Part shown: positions 1 to 5,785 of the stretch, in pieces
How the letters are laid out: each line of letters opens with the position of its first letter
Numbering within the stretch: the first letter of the stretch is position 1
Assembly: GCA_910586805.1 (NCBI GenBank)
Contig: CAJUJC010000028.1
Span: 1 to 10,603 of the forward strand
Direction: 5' to 3'
DNA: 10,603 nucleotides
DNA from: an uncultured Erysipelotrichales bacterium
GTDB lineage: Bacteria > Bacillota_I > Bacilli_A > Erysipelotrichales > Coprobacillaceae
Position numbers and translations under genes: made by a program
Notes under the pieces: model-generated
The model's input: only the letters and a program-made list of their open reading frames with translations
Told to the model about the DNA's origin: nothing
The model's database searches: none

Positions 1-31
1 CATATAAATCATCTAAATTCCATCTTTTCAT
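1..31 (-). CDS. pepF: Oligoendopeptidase F-like M3 peptidase, N-terminal fragment (partial)
   Basis: Only the first ten codons lie in the window; the gene runs off the left edge. They read MKRWNLDDLY. A near-identical start (K-W-N-L-D-D-L-Y) is typical of M3-family oligoendopeptidases of Firmicutes, which are cytoplasmic zinc peptidases that cut short peptides. The start is well supported: a full AAGGAGG ribosome binding site lies at 38-44, six bases before the ATG at 29-31. The terminator at 59-87 separates this gene from the membrane-protein pair upstream, so it should have its own transcript, but I could not assign a promoter with confidence. The family call rests on ten residues only and the catalytic HExxH motif is outside the window. 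Confidence 0.6.
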   Translation of the reverse strand, partial: MKRWNLDDLY

Positions 32-58
32 AAACAACCTCCTTGATTTATTATACAC

Positions 59-87
59 AAAAAAACTTCCCATATTAAGAGAAGTTT
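59..87 (-). terminator. Rho-independent terminator after the HTH/small membrane protein pair
   Basis: On the minus strand a 7-bp stem (AAACTTC at 87-81 with GAAGTTT at 69-63) encloses an 11-base loop and runs into seven T (65-59). It lies about 45 bases beyond the stop codon of the 52-residue membrane protein and before the peptidase ribosome binding site. The stem is AT-rich and the loop is large, so strength is uncertain. Confidence 0.6.
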
Positions 88-130
88 AATCTTTTTCATA
101 TCATCTTTTTCTTTAACTTATATTGAAATT

Positions 131-289
131 CTATCTCCTTGCTGTTATATGACCTATTACCATAAATATAATTGCAATAATTACACCCAAAATATATATC
201 GTATCATCCAGCATAAAGAATAACCTATCAATCAAAGTCATAATAACATACAATACAATCCCCAAAACAAACCAAATACTATTTTTCAT
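131..289 (-). CDS. Small two-span membrane protein, 52 residues
   Basis: I do not recognise this protein. It starts at the ATG at 289-287, two bases after the stop codon of the HTH membrane regulator. Its AAGGA ribosome binding site (300-296) lies inside the last codons of that gene, which implies co-transcription and probably translational coupling. The 52 residues form two hydrophobic segments, roughly 4-20 and 31-47, separated by a short charged link (DRLFFMLDDT). It ends in the basic tail ITARR before TAG at 133-131. There is no cysteine motif or signal-peptidase site, so it is likely a small integral membrane protein, perhaps an accessory of the upstream regulator. A terminator follows at 59-87. 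The function is unknown; the partner role is inferred from position only. Confidence 0.72.
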   Translation of the reverse strand: MKNSIWFVLGIVLYVIMTLIDRLFFMLDDTIYILGVIIAIIFMVIGHITARR

Positions 290-291
290 TT

Positions 292-1200
292 TTATTCCTT
301 GTTCATAAAATATTGAATACCTTCAGTTAAGAAAACTGTAATAGGAAAAACAATCCATCCTGGATGCCACCAATTCATTGTCAATCCCATAATCAAATAA
401 ACCATTGCTGCTAAGGGCATTGTTACTGCATATAAATCACCTTTCTTTTCTTGTTTACCTTGTTCATTTATATACTTCTTATTTTGAGTTAAAAATTTAT
501 ACATACCATCACAAATCCCCTGATAAATAAAAATTACCAAAGAAATAGATACACAAGTCATAAAAAGTATACTTGCAAGTTTTCCATTTGGAAGATATTG
601 TGTTATTAAAACAACTCCTACCAAACTTGCAATAATGATAAAAACACCAAGAGCAATTAACATACCAAACTTTGATTTAAACTTCATATATTTATTTTGT
701 AAATCTTGTAAATCATTATAACTCATATTAATTTCCTTATGTTCTAACTCACTATAACTTTCTGTACTTATCCCTGTTATTATAAAAATCATAACTGCAA
801 ATCCAACGACTAGTAAAAATCCTGCTGTACCCAACATATCATATCTTGTATCACTTAAATAAATAGGTAGGTTTAATGACAAAACAATAGATGATACACC
901 TAAAGCAATACGTATACCAAATTGTTTTTTAAATTTCATATAATCTTCAATACGTTGTTTATTCATAAAATACTTTTGTGTTGCATCTTCTACATGGTGT
1001 TCCTGATTATCTCTCATTAAATAATCAATACTTACCTGAAACAAATCACTGATTAAAATAATTTTGTCCATTTCAGGATATCCATCCCCTGTCTCCCACT
1101 TACTCACTGCCTGTCTAGAAACATTCAACTTTTCAGCTAGTGCTTCTTGTGATAAACCTTTCTCTTTTCTTAATTGTTGTAATTTTATTCCAAAATTCAT
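292..1200 (-). CDS. XRE-type HTH regulator with duplicated C-terminal membrane domain
   Basis: The 302-residue protein has an N-terminal XRE/Cro-like helix-turn-helix at about residues 6-60 (LSQEALAEKLNVSRQAVSKW, then YPEMDKIILISDLFQVSIDYL), which should bind DNA. The rest is membrane domain with about six spans (near 96-116, 122-143, 179-200, 207-228, 257-274, 278-298). Residues 87-145 and 171-230 are an internal repeat: YMKFKKQFGIRIALGV against YMKFKSKFGMLIALGV, each followed by two spans and a short GI(S/C) motif, at a period of 84 residues. The tail contains WHPGWIVFP, a motif I associate with membrane-tailed HTH proteins. I chose the ATG at 1200 because GAGGTGA precedes it by seven bases; an in-frame ATG at 1251 would add 17 residues with no site. 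The role is probably a membrane-tethered regulator, possibly acting on the divergent region at 1201-1346. Ligand and targets are unknown. Confidence 0.85.
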   Translation of the reverse strand: MNFGIKLQQLRKEKGLSQEALAEKLNVSRQAVSKWETGDGYPEMDKIILISDLFQVSIDYLMRDNQEHHVEDATQKYFMNKQRIEDYMKFKKQFGIRIALGVSSIVLSLNLPIYLSDTRYDMLGTAGFLLVVGFAVMIFIITGISTESYSELEHKEINMSYNDLQDLQNKYMKFKSKFGMLIALGVFIIIASLVGVVLITQYLPNGKLASILFMTCVSISLVIFIYQGICDGMYKFLTQNKKYINEQGKQEKKGDLYAVTMPLAAMVYLIMGLTMNWWHPGWIVFPITVFLTEGIQYFMNKE

Positions 1201-1248
1201 ATATCTCACCTCGTTATCATCATACTTTATACATGTTATAAAGACTAC

Positions 1249-1311
1249 CAACTTTCATTTTCTTTTTGTCAACTTTAAGTTGCATATGTGCATTTTTAAT
1301 AGTGCAACTTT
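1249..1311. promoter_or_regulatory. Repeated CAACTTT / AAGTTG elements, candidate operator
   Basis: Three direct copies of CAACTTT start at 1249, 1270 and 1305. The first two are 21 bases apart, which is two helical turns. The second is half of a perfect 13-base palindrome CAACTTTAAGTTG (1270-1282). AAGTTGCA (1277-1284) and TGCAACTT (1303-1310) form an 8-bp inverted repeat around 18 bases. The cluster lies between the divergent HTH gene and aminopeptidase gene and overlaps a minus-strand TTGACA (1272-1267). That TTGACA is a perfect -35 hexamer, but I found no well-placed -10 for it. Dyads like this upstream of an XRE gene suggest autoregulation, which is inference. Confidence 0.45.
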
Positions 1312-1314
1312 ATT

Positions 1315-1343
1315 TTACCACATTTTTATAGCATTTTTATAAA
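1315..1343 (+). promoter_or_regulatory. Probable promoter of the X-Pro aminopeptidase gene
   Basis: TTACCA (1315-1320, four of six matches to TTGACA) is separated by 17 bases from TATAAA (1338-1343, five of six matches to TATAAT). Transcription would start near 1350. That excludes the in-frame ATG at 1347 as a translation start and supports the one at 1374. Confidence 0.5.
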
Positions 1344-1373
1344 ATTATGGTAAAGTTATATATGGTGATAAAT

Positions 1374-3128
1374 ATGATAAAGGAATTTCAAAAATTATTA
1401 AAAGAAAAGAAAATTGATTTTTACATTGTACCCACTGATGATGATCATCAATCAGAAACAGTTGGTGCATATTACCAAGTCCGTGCATATTTAAGTGGAT
1501 TTAGTGGAAGTGCAGGAACTTTATTAGTCACTCCTAATGAAGCCTATTTATGGACTGATGGTAGATATTTTATTCAAGCTGCTAAAGAATTAAAAGAGGG
1601 TATTACTTTAATGAAAATGGCTCAAAAAGGTGTACCAACATTAGTGGAGTTCTTAAAAGAGCATGTTAAAAATAATAGTGTTATTGCATTTGATGGACAA
1701 ACTATGAAATGTCAATTTGTATTTGAACTAGAAGAAGCTCTTGATGAAGATGTACAAATGATAAGTTGTGATTTAATCAAAGACTTTTGGGTTAATCGTC
1801 CTGCTATGTCTTGTGAAAAAGCATATATGTATGATTTACAATTCCATGGTTGTCCAGCTCATGAAAAGATTCAAGTAATTCAAGAATATATGAAAGAAAA
1901 TGATTGCAATGCTCATATCATTGCTCCTCTTGATGATATTGCATGGACTTTTAATTTACGTGGTAGAGATATTCCATGTTCTCCAACCACATTAGCATTT
2001 GCAATGATTACATTAGATGAAAGTTATCTTTATTTACAAAAGGATGCTGTTGATGATGAATTGATTTCTTTATATAAAGAAGAAAATGTTATTATTAAGG
2101 ATTATTTTGATATTTATGAAGATGTACAAAAGTTAGAAGGTCGTGTTTTATTAAATACTGCTTATATTAATTATCAATTATTTAATTGTATTCAATGTGA
2201 TATTGTAGAGGGAATGAATCCTTCTCAAGCTTTTAAATCTATCAAGAATGAAACTGAAATTAGAAACACTCAAAATGCACATTTAAAAGATGGTGTTGCT
2301 ATGACAAAATTTATGTATTGGTTAAAAACAAACTATGGAAAGATCCCAATGGATGAATTAAGTGTTGCTGATAAAGTTTTGGAATACAGACAACAACAAG
2401 ATTTATTTACCCAAACAAGTTTTACAACAATTTGTGCATTTAATGAAAATGCTGCTTTAATGCATTATCACGCTTCAAAAGAACATTATTCTTCCATTGA
2501 AGGAGACGGTTTCTTATTAATTGATAGTGGTGGACAATATTTAGATGGAACAACTGATATTACAAGAACATACGCTTTAGGAAAAGTATCTTCACAACAA
2601 AAAAGACATTATACAATGGTTTTACAAGGAATGCTTGCATTACAACATGCTCATTTCTTATATGGATGTACTGGTCAAAACTTAGATATTTTAGCTAGAC
2701 AACCTATGTGGCGAGAAGACTTAGATTATCAATGTGGAACAGGACATGGAATTGGACATTTCTTAAATGTTCATGAAGGCCCTCATGGTATTAGACCAAG
2801 ACCACGTACAAATGCAGAATCGACTCCTTTTGAAGCAGGTATGATTGTAACTGATGAACCTGGTATTTATTTAGAAAATCAATATGGTATTCGTATTGAA
2901 AATGAATTGTTATGTGTTGAAGGTAAAGAAAATGAATATGGACAATTCTTGCATTTTGATGTATTGACATATGTTCCTATTGATTTGGATGCTATTGATG
3001 TTGATTTATTGACTTATCAAGAAAAAAATTGGTTAAATGATTATCATCAAGATGTTTACGCAAAGATTTCCCCTTATTTAAGTGAAGAAGAAAAAAATTG
3101 GTTAAAAGATTATACTAGAAAGATTTAG
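1374..3128 (+). CDS. Xaa-Pro aminopeptidase, three-domain M24B type
   Basis: A cytoplasmic metallo-aminopeptidase that removes an N-terminal residue preceding proline. The 584 residues show the long three-domain layout: two creatinase-like N-terminal domains (about 1-130 and 150-295), a pita-bread M24 catalytic domain (about 300-525) and a short M24 C-terminal domain (about 530-584). All five metal ligands are visible: D384 and D395 (LIDSGGQYLDGTTDITRT), H458 (GTGHGIGH), E495 (VTDEPGIY) and E509 (GIRIENE). Their spacing follows human XPNPEP1 except for a three-residue insertion between the histidine and the first glutamate. I chose the ATG at 1374 because GGTGA ends five bases before it; in-frame ATGs at 1347 and 1362 lack a site and the first precedes the predicted transcript start. 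No terminator follows, so the downstream genes may be co-transcribed. The gene looks intact. Confidence 0.93.
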   Translation: MIKEFQKLLKEKKIDFYIVPTDDDHQSETVGAYYQVRAYLSGFSGSAGTLLVTPNEAYLWTDGRYFIQAAKELKEGITLMKMAQKGVPTLVEFLKEHVKNNSVIAFDGQTMKCQFVFELEEALDEDVQMISCDLIKDFWVNRPAMSCEKAYMYDLQFHGCPAHEKIQVIQEYMKENDCNAHIIAPLDDIAWTFNLRGRDIPCSPTTLAFAMITLDESYLYLQKDAVDDELISLYKEENVIIKDYFDIYEDVQKLEGRVLLNTAYINYQLFNCIQCDIVEGMNPSQAFKSIKNETEIRNTQNAHLKDGVAMTKFMYWLKTNYGKIPMDELSVADKVLEYRQQQDLFTQTSFTTICAFNENAALMHYHASKEHYSSIEGDGFLLIDSGGQYLDGTTDITRTYALGKVSSQQKRHYTMVLQGMLALQHAHFLYGCTGQNLDILARQPMWREDLDYQCGTGHGIGHFLNVHEGPHGIRPRPRTNAESTPFEAGMIVTDEPGIYLENQYGIRIENELLCVEGKENEYGQFLHFDVLTYVPIDLDAIDVDLLTYQEKNWLNDYHQDVYAKISPYLSEEEKNWLKDYTRKI

Positions 3129-3137
3129 AGGATTTTT

Positions 3138-3203
3138 ATGATTTTAAGAGTGTTAAAAGCAATAGCTAGTGTAAAAGAAGAAAGAAAGGAAGTGATGAAA
3201 TAA
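3138..3203 (+). CDS. Possible 21-residue small ORF
   Basis: A short reading frame in the gap after the aminopeptidase gene has a good ribosome binding site (AGAGGA, five bases before its ATG) that overlaps the end of the preceding gene. It encodes 21 residues: a hydrophobic start (MILRVLKAIASV) and a charged end (KEERKEVMK), which could form one amphipathic helix. It stops at TAA 3201-3203, 18 bases before the acyltransferase start. I recognise no family. It could be a real micropeptide, a leader that couples translation to the next gene, or chance. Confidence 0.3.
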   Translation: MILRVLKAIASVKEERKEVMK

Positions 3204-3221
3204 AAGAAAAGGAGAGAAAAA

Positions 3222-3883
3222 ATGAATATACCAAATCCAAATGAAATATTTTTAAATGAATTTAAAACTTCGTGCTTTATCAAAAACATTGTTGAAGCAC
3301 CTAATATACATATAGGTGATTATACTTATTATGATGATTCAAACGATCCTACTAGGTTTGAAAAAAATAATGTACTGTTTAACTATCCTGAATTTGGCGA
3401 TCAACTCATTATTGGAAAGTTTTGCCAAATAGCCAGTGGAACTCGTTTTATTATGGGACCTGCCAATCATAGAATCACAAGTGTAACGACTTATCCATTC
3501 AATGTTTTTGGAGGTGATTGGAGTCAAGTGACTCCTCCTCACATGAGCCAACTCCCTCATAAAGGAGATATTATTATTGGTAACGATGTTTGGATAGGAA
3601 AAAAAGTATAATTATGCCTGGGGTGAAAATTGGAGATGGGGCTATTATTGCTTCATATTCTGTTGTTACAAAAGATGTTCCAGCATATGGTGTTATTGGT
3701 GGAAATCCTGCAAAATTAATTAAAAAAAGATTTGATGATGAATTAATTGATATTTTATTAAAAATCAAATGGTGGGATTTTGAACCTCAGCAACTTCTTG
3801 AAATTATGCCCTTATTATGTAATGAAGACTTAGACTTTGTAAAAGAACAATTATTACATTATAAAAAAAGACGTAGATCTTAA
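3222..3883 (+). pseudogene. Vat/CatB-like hexapeptide-repeat acyltransferase, frameshifted in an A7 run
   Basis: The two pieces together match a full-length CoA-dependent acetyltransferase of the left-handed beta-helix type (xenobiotic acyltransferase, VatD/CatB group), about 220 residues against roughly 210 in the family. Seen: IGDYTYYD, IGKFCQIASGTRFIMG, the catalytic-histidine motif GPANHR (H83), TYPFNVFG, KGDIIIGNDVWIG, then in another frame IMPGVKIGDGAIIASYSVV, GGNPAKLI and KWWDF. The frame breaks at the seven A of 3599-3605: frame one ends at TAA 3609-3611 after 129 residues, and the rest continues one base back. Eight A would restore WIGKKSIIMPG with the length seen in homologues. The start at 3222 has AAGGAGA upstream. 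It may be a true pseudogene, a sequencing error, or a gene rescued by slippage. Whether the intact enzyme confers streptogramin or chloramphenicol resistance cannot be told; many relatives act on unknown substrates. Confidence 0.85.
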
Positions 3884-3898
3884 TGATTTACGCCTTTT
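3863..3898. terminator. Bidirectional terminator shared by two convergent genes
   Basis: The arms 3866-3879 and 3885-3898 (AAAAGACGTAGATC and GATTTACGCCTTTT) form a 14-bp stem around a five-base loop. Read on the minus strand, the A/C mismatch becomes a G-U pair and the stem is followed by seven T (3869-3863), so it should terminate the AI-2E-family transcript well. On the plus strand it has one mismatch and only four T. The hairpin overlaps the last codons and stop codons of both convergent genes (stops 3881-3883 and 3890-3888). Confidence 0.7.
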
Positions 3899-5045
3899 CA
3901 TTTACTATTTCCTTTTCAATTACTTTTATTTCCTTTTTTTGTTTTAATCTTAAATTTGTCCATCTTCGTATAAGTTCATAAATAACTGAGAATGTCGGTA
4001 AACCAAACACCATTCCAGGTATACCAAACAATCCTCCACCAGCACTTACAGCAAATAATACCCATAATGCTGATAGCCCAACTGAACTTCCTACAACATG
4101 AGGATAAATTAAATTGGATTCAAATTGTTGTAATAATGAACTAAAAATCAAGAACACAACAGCTTTCATTGGTGATACCAACAATATAAGAATAGATGAT
4201 ATAAATGCACCAATAATAGGTCCAAAATATGGAATGACATTCGTAAATCCTATAACAACTGCTGCAATAGAAGCATATGGAATTTTAAGAATAATACATC
4301 CTATATAACATAACACACCAATAATCAATGATTCAACCATTTGTCCTGCTAAAAAATTTTCAAATGTATCAGATGTTAATTGAAGAATACTTTTCACATA
4401 ATTATAATGGTGCTCGCTTAAAAATGCTTTTCCTAATTTATTTGTTTGTCTTAATAATTTATCTTTAGATAAAATCATATATACAGCAATAACAATACCC
4501 ATAAAAATATTAATGACACCTGTTGTAAAATGACCAACCATAATTGCAATATCAGGAACCAATAAAGATAATTTTTGAGGTAAATTTGCAGACACATCAT
4601 TAATCATATCTTCTATTTGTGTAATAACATCCTGAGAAATATCAATTTGCATTGACACATATTCTATCCAAGATTGAACTTGTTTTAAAGTAGATGGAAG
4701 ATTATCAATCATTAATCTAATATTTTCAATAACTTGTGGCAATACAATCATAATCACAACAAATAATATTGAAAAGATAAGTAATATTGATAATAAAGCT
4801 GCAATCAATTTTTTATTTTTATCATTTTGAATAGGTAACTTCTTTATAAACCATTTCATTGGTATATTTAAAATAAAAGCTAAAATAAAGCCAATGATAA
4901 ATGGTTTTAAAATTTCAAACAAAGTAGAAACCAACGCAAGAATCTTATCAAGATTAATAATACCTAAAATCAATAAAGCTATATAAGTAATTGCAAGAAG
5001 AAGATCTTTGAGTGTCAACTGTGTTAATTTTAAAGATTGTTTCAT
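3888..5045 (-). CDS. AI-2E family (PerM/YueF-like) membrane transporter
   Basis: A 385-residue integral membrane protein of the AI-2E/PerM superfamily. Members include a proposed AI-2 exporter and sodium/proton antiporters, so the substrate cannot be assigned from sequence. Layout: hydrophobic segments near 15-31, 35-60 and 78-102, a long soluble stretch about 103-165 typical of the family, then spans near 168-192, 235-255, 258-290, 293-305 and 320-360. Family motifs are present: FTNVIPYFGPIIGA (267-280), ESNLIYPHVVG (309-319), GLSALWV (323-329) and GIPGMVFGLP (341-350). The C-terminus is lysine-rich and charged (KQKKEIKVIEKEIVNEK). The ATG at 5045 follows GAGGTGA by five bases. A terminator separates it from queT upstream, and a shared terminator overlaps its stop codon. 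It looks intact. Confidence 0.88.
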   Translation of the reverse strand: MKQSLKLTQLTLKDLLLAITYIALLILGIINLDKILALVSTLFEILKPFIIGFILAFILNIPMKWFIKKLPIQNDKNKKLIAALLSILLIFSILFVVIMIVLPQVIENIRLMIDNLPSTLKQVQSWIEYVSMQIDISQDVITQIEDMINDVSANLPQKLSLLVPDIAIMVGHFTTGVINIFMGIVIAVYMILSKDKLLRQTNKLGKAFLSEHHYNYVKSILQLTSDTFENFLAGQMVESLIIGVLCYIGCIILKIPYASIAAVVIGFTNVIPYFGPIIGAFISSILILLVSPMKAVVFLIFSSLLQQFESNLIYPHVVGSSVGLSALWVLFAVSAGGGLFGIPGMVFGLPTFSVIYELIRRWTNLRLKQKKEIKVIEKEIVNEKA

Positions 5046-5082
5046 AATTTCACCTCATTTACATCATACTCATATAATATGT

Positions 5083-5111
5083 ATTTTATATGAAGAAAAA
5101 GAGTTTATCAA
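5083..5111 (-). promoter_or_regulatory. Possible promoter of the AI-2E-family gene
   Basis: On the minus strand TTGATA (5111-5106) and TAAAAT (5088-5083) are separated by 17 bases and each match the consensus at five of six positions. The predicted transcript start near 5076 leaves a leader of about 30 bases. The -35 hexamer begins in the loop of the queT terminator, so the two elements overlap. This rests on motif match only. Confidence 0.4.
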
Positions 5112-5122
5112 CAAACTCTTTT
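5096..5122 (-). terminator. Terminator of queT
   Basis: A perfect 10-bp stem (AAAAGAGTTT at 5122-5113, AAACTCTTTT at 5106-5097) encloses the six-base loop GTTGAT and continues into further T (TCTTTTTCTTC). The upstream arm overlaps the queT stop codon at 5123-5121. Confidence 0.75.
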
Positions 5123-5600
5123 ATTCTTCTATATACTTTTTCATAAAAGTTGTATTGCGTTCTATCAAATGAAACAATTGAATACCAATAACCAATACAA
5201 CAATTTCACCAATGAACACATATAATACATTGATTAAAAATGGTAATTCCAATGCAAAATATAATTCAGCACCAACAAGCAATCCATTAATAACACTTCC
5301 CATAATAGCAGCCAAATACATATTGTCAATCTTATACATAGCAATGCAAGCCATCAAAGTTGCTATTGTTCCAAATGACATATCCCAAATCCCCATAGGC
5401 GATGCCATATTTGCTAAAAAACATCCTATAGTCAATCCACAAATATAACGTTTGTTGTAAAATGCAAGGAATACCATAACTTCAGTAATACGAAATTGTA
5501 TCCCTCCATATGCGATTGGGGCAATGATAATTGTCAATACTGCATATAAACTTGCAATCATTGCATTCATTGCAACATCCTTCATCAATACTTTATTCAT
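5121..5600 (-). CDS. queT: QueT, queuosine-precursor ECF transporter S-component
   Basis: A 159-residue membrane protein of the QueT family: the substrate-binding subunit of an energy-coupling-factor importer, predicted to take up a queuosine precursor such as preQ1 for modification of tRNA position 34. Visible features are an N-terminal KDVAMNAMIASLYAVLT helix, the conserved QFRITE (35-40), GLTIGCFLAN (55-64), GIWDMSFGT (70-78), INGLLVGAELYF (104-115) and IGEIVVLVIG (130-139). About five or six hydrophobic spans fill most of the length. The energising subunits (EcfA, EcfA', EcfT) are not in this window and are normally shared and encoded elsewhere. AGGAGG at 5614-5609 lies eight bases before the ATG. 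The preQ1-I riboswitch upstream supports the substrate assignment independently of the protein. Confidence 0.93.
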   Translation of the reverse strand: MNKVLMKDVAMNAMIASLYAVLTIIIAPIAYGGIQFRITEVMVFLAFYNKRYICGLTIGCFLANMASPMGIWDMSFGTIATLMACIAMYKIDNMYLAAIMGSVINGLLVGAELYFALELPFLINVLYVFIGEIVVLVIGIQLFHLIERNTTFMKKYIEE

Positions 5601-5614
5601 ACTATTTTCCTCCT

Positions 5615-5635
5615 CTTCTAAAGTACAGTTAGAAG
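5615..5635 (-). promoter_or_regulatory. Hairpin abutting the queT ribosome binding site
   Basis: On the minus strand CTTCTAA (5635-5629) and TTAGAAG (5621-5615) form a perfect 7-bp stem with a seven-base loop. It ends one base before AGGAGG (5614-5609), between the riboswitch terminator and the start codon. It has no T run after it, so it is not a terminator. It may hold the ribosome binding site open or stabilise the transcript; the role is inferred. Confidence 0.4.
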
Positions 5636-5643
5636 CCAGACAT

Positions 5644-5666
5644 AAAAAAGATGATGAGCCATCATC
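5644..5666 (-). terminator. Intrinsic terminator of the preQ1 riboswitch (expression platform)
   Basis: On the minus strand GATGATG (5666-5660) and CATCATC (5656-5650) form a 7-bp stem with the loop GCT, followed by six T (5649-5644). It lies four bases after the aptamer and about 45 bases before the queT start, so it would act as an attenuator. The segment TGGCTC (5661-5656) at the top of this hairpin can pair with GAGCTA (5698-5693) in the aptamer loop, giving a competing antiterminator pairing. Confidence 0.75.
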
Positions 5667-5670
5667 ATGT

Positions 5671-5708
5671 CCTTAGTTTTTTATACTGGGTGTAGCTCCC
5701 GAACCAGT
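5671..5708 (-). ncRNA. PreQ1-I riboswitch aptamer upstream of queT
   Basis: Read on the minus strand, the P1 stem ACTGG (5708-5704) pairs with CCAGT (5689-5685). The loop contains GAGCTACACC, and the tail ATAAAAAACTAAGG (5684-5671) matches the known Bacillus subtilis element almost base for base in its A-rich part. This is the class I preQ1 aptamer, which binds 7-aminomethyl-7-deazaguanine. The loop is two bases longer than in B. subtilis and lacks the UAG that pairs with the CUA of the tail there, so the pseudoknot must differ. The downstream terminator and queT agree with feedback control of precursor uptake: with ligand the terminator forms, without it transcription continues. Confidence 0.92.
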
Positions 5709-5724
5709 TGTATTAAAAAATACT

Positions 5725-5730
5725 TTTATA
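5725..5730 (-). promoter_or_regulatory. Candidate -10 element for queT
   Basis: TATAAA (5730-5725, minus strand) would start transcription near 5718, ten bases before the preQ1 aptamer, as expected for a riboswitch leader. The region upstream holds TAGACA (5757-5752), but its distance of 21 bases is too long, so the -35 element is unclear. Confidence 0.35.
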
Positions 5731-5759
5731 GATTAACATATCTTCTACAAATTGTCTAC

Positions 5760-5785
5760 AAAAAAAAGACGTATAACTACGTCTT
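5760..5785 (-). terminator. Terminator of the bgl operon
   Basis: A perfect 8-bp stem AAGACGTA (5785-5778) / TACGTCTT (5773-5766) with the tetraloop GTTA leads into eight T (5767-5760, overlapping the stem end). It begins at the stop codon of the GH1 gene (5786-5784) and should isolate queT from the operon upstream. Confidence 0.85.

Noticed and set aside
50..55. Perfect TATAAT on the minus strand before the oligoendopeptidase start
   Set aside because: Transcription would begin near 43, inside the AAGGAGG ribosome binding site (38-44), and no -35 hexamer is properly spaced. It is more likely a chance match in AT-rich spacer.
1201..1251. N-terminal extension of the HTH protein by 17 residues from the ATG at 1251
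   Set aside because: There is no ribosome binding site there, the added residues do not match the HTH family start, and GAGGTGA sits correctly before the ATG at 1200.
3590..3883. Separate 97-residue gene starting at the ATG at 3590
   Set aside because: Its sequence from SIIMPG onward is the direct continuation of the acyltransferase domain; the ATG is an out-of-frame reading of the DVWIG segment. It is the second half of a frameshifted gene.
3863..5773. Shared 13-base AAAAAAAGACGTA at 3863-3875 and 5761-5773, considered as a dispersed repeat
   Set aside because: Both copies are the T-tract side of terminator hairpins, where such similarity arises easily; there is no flanking similarity.
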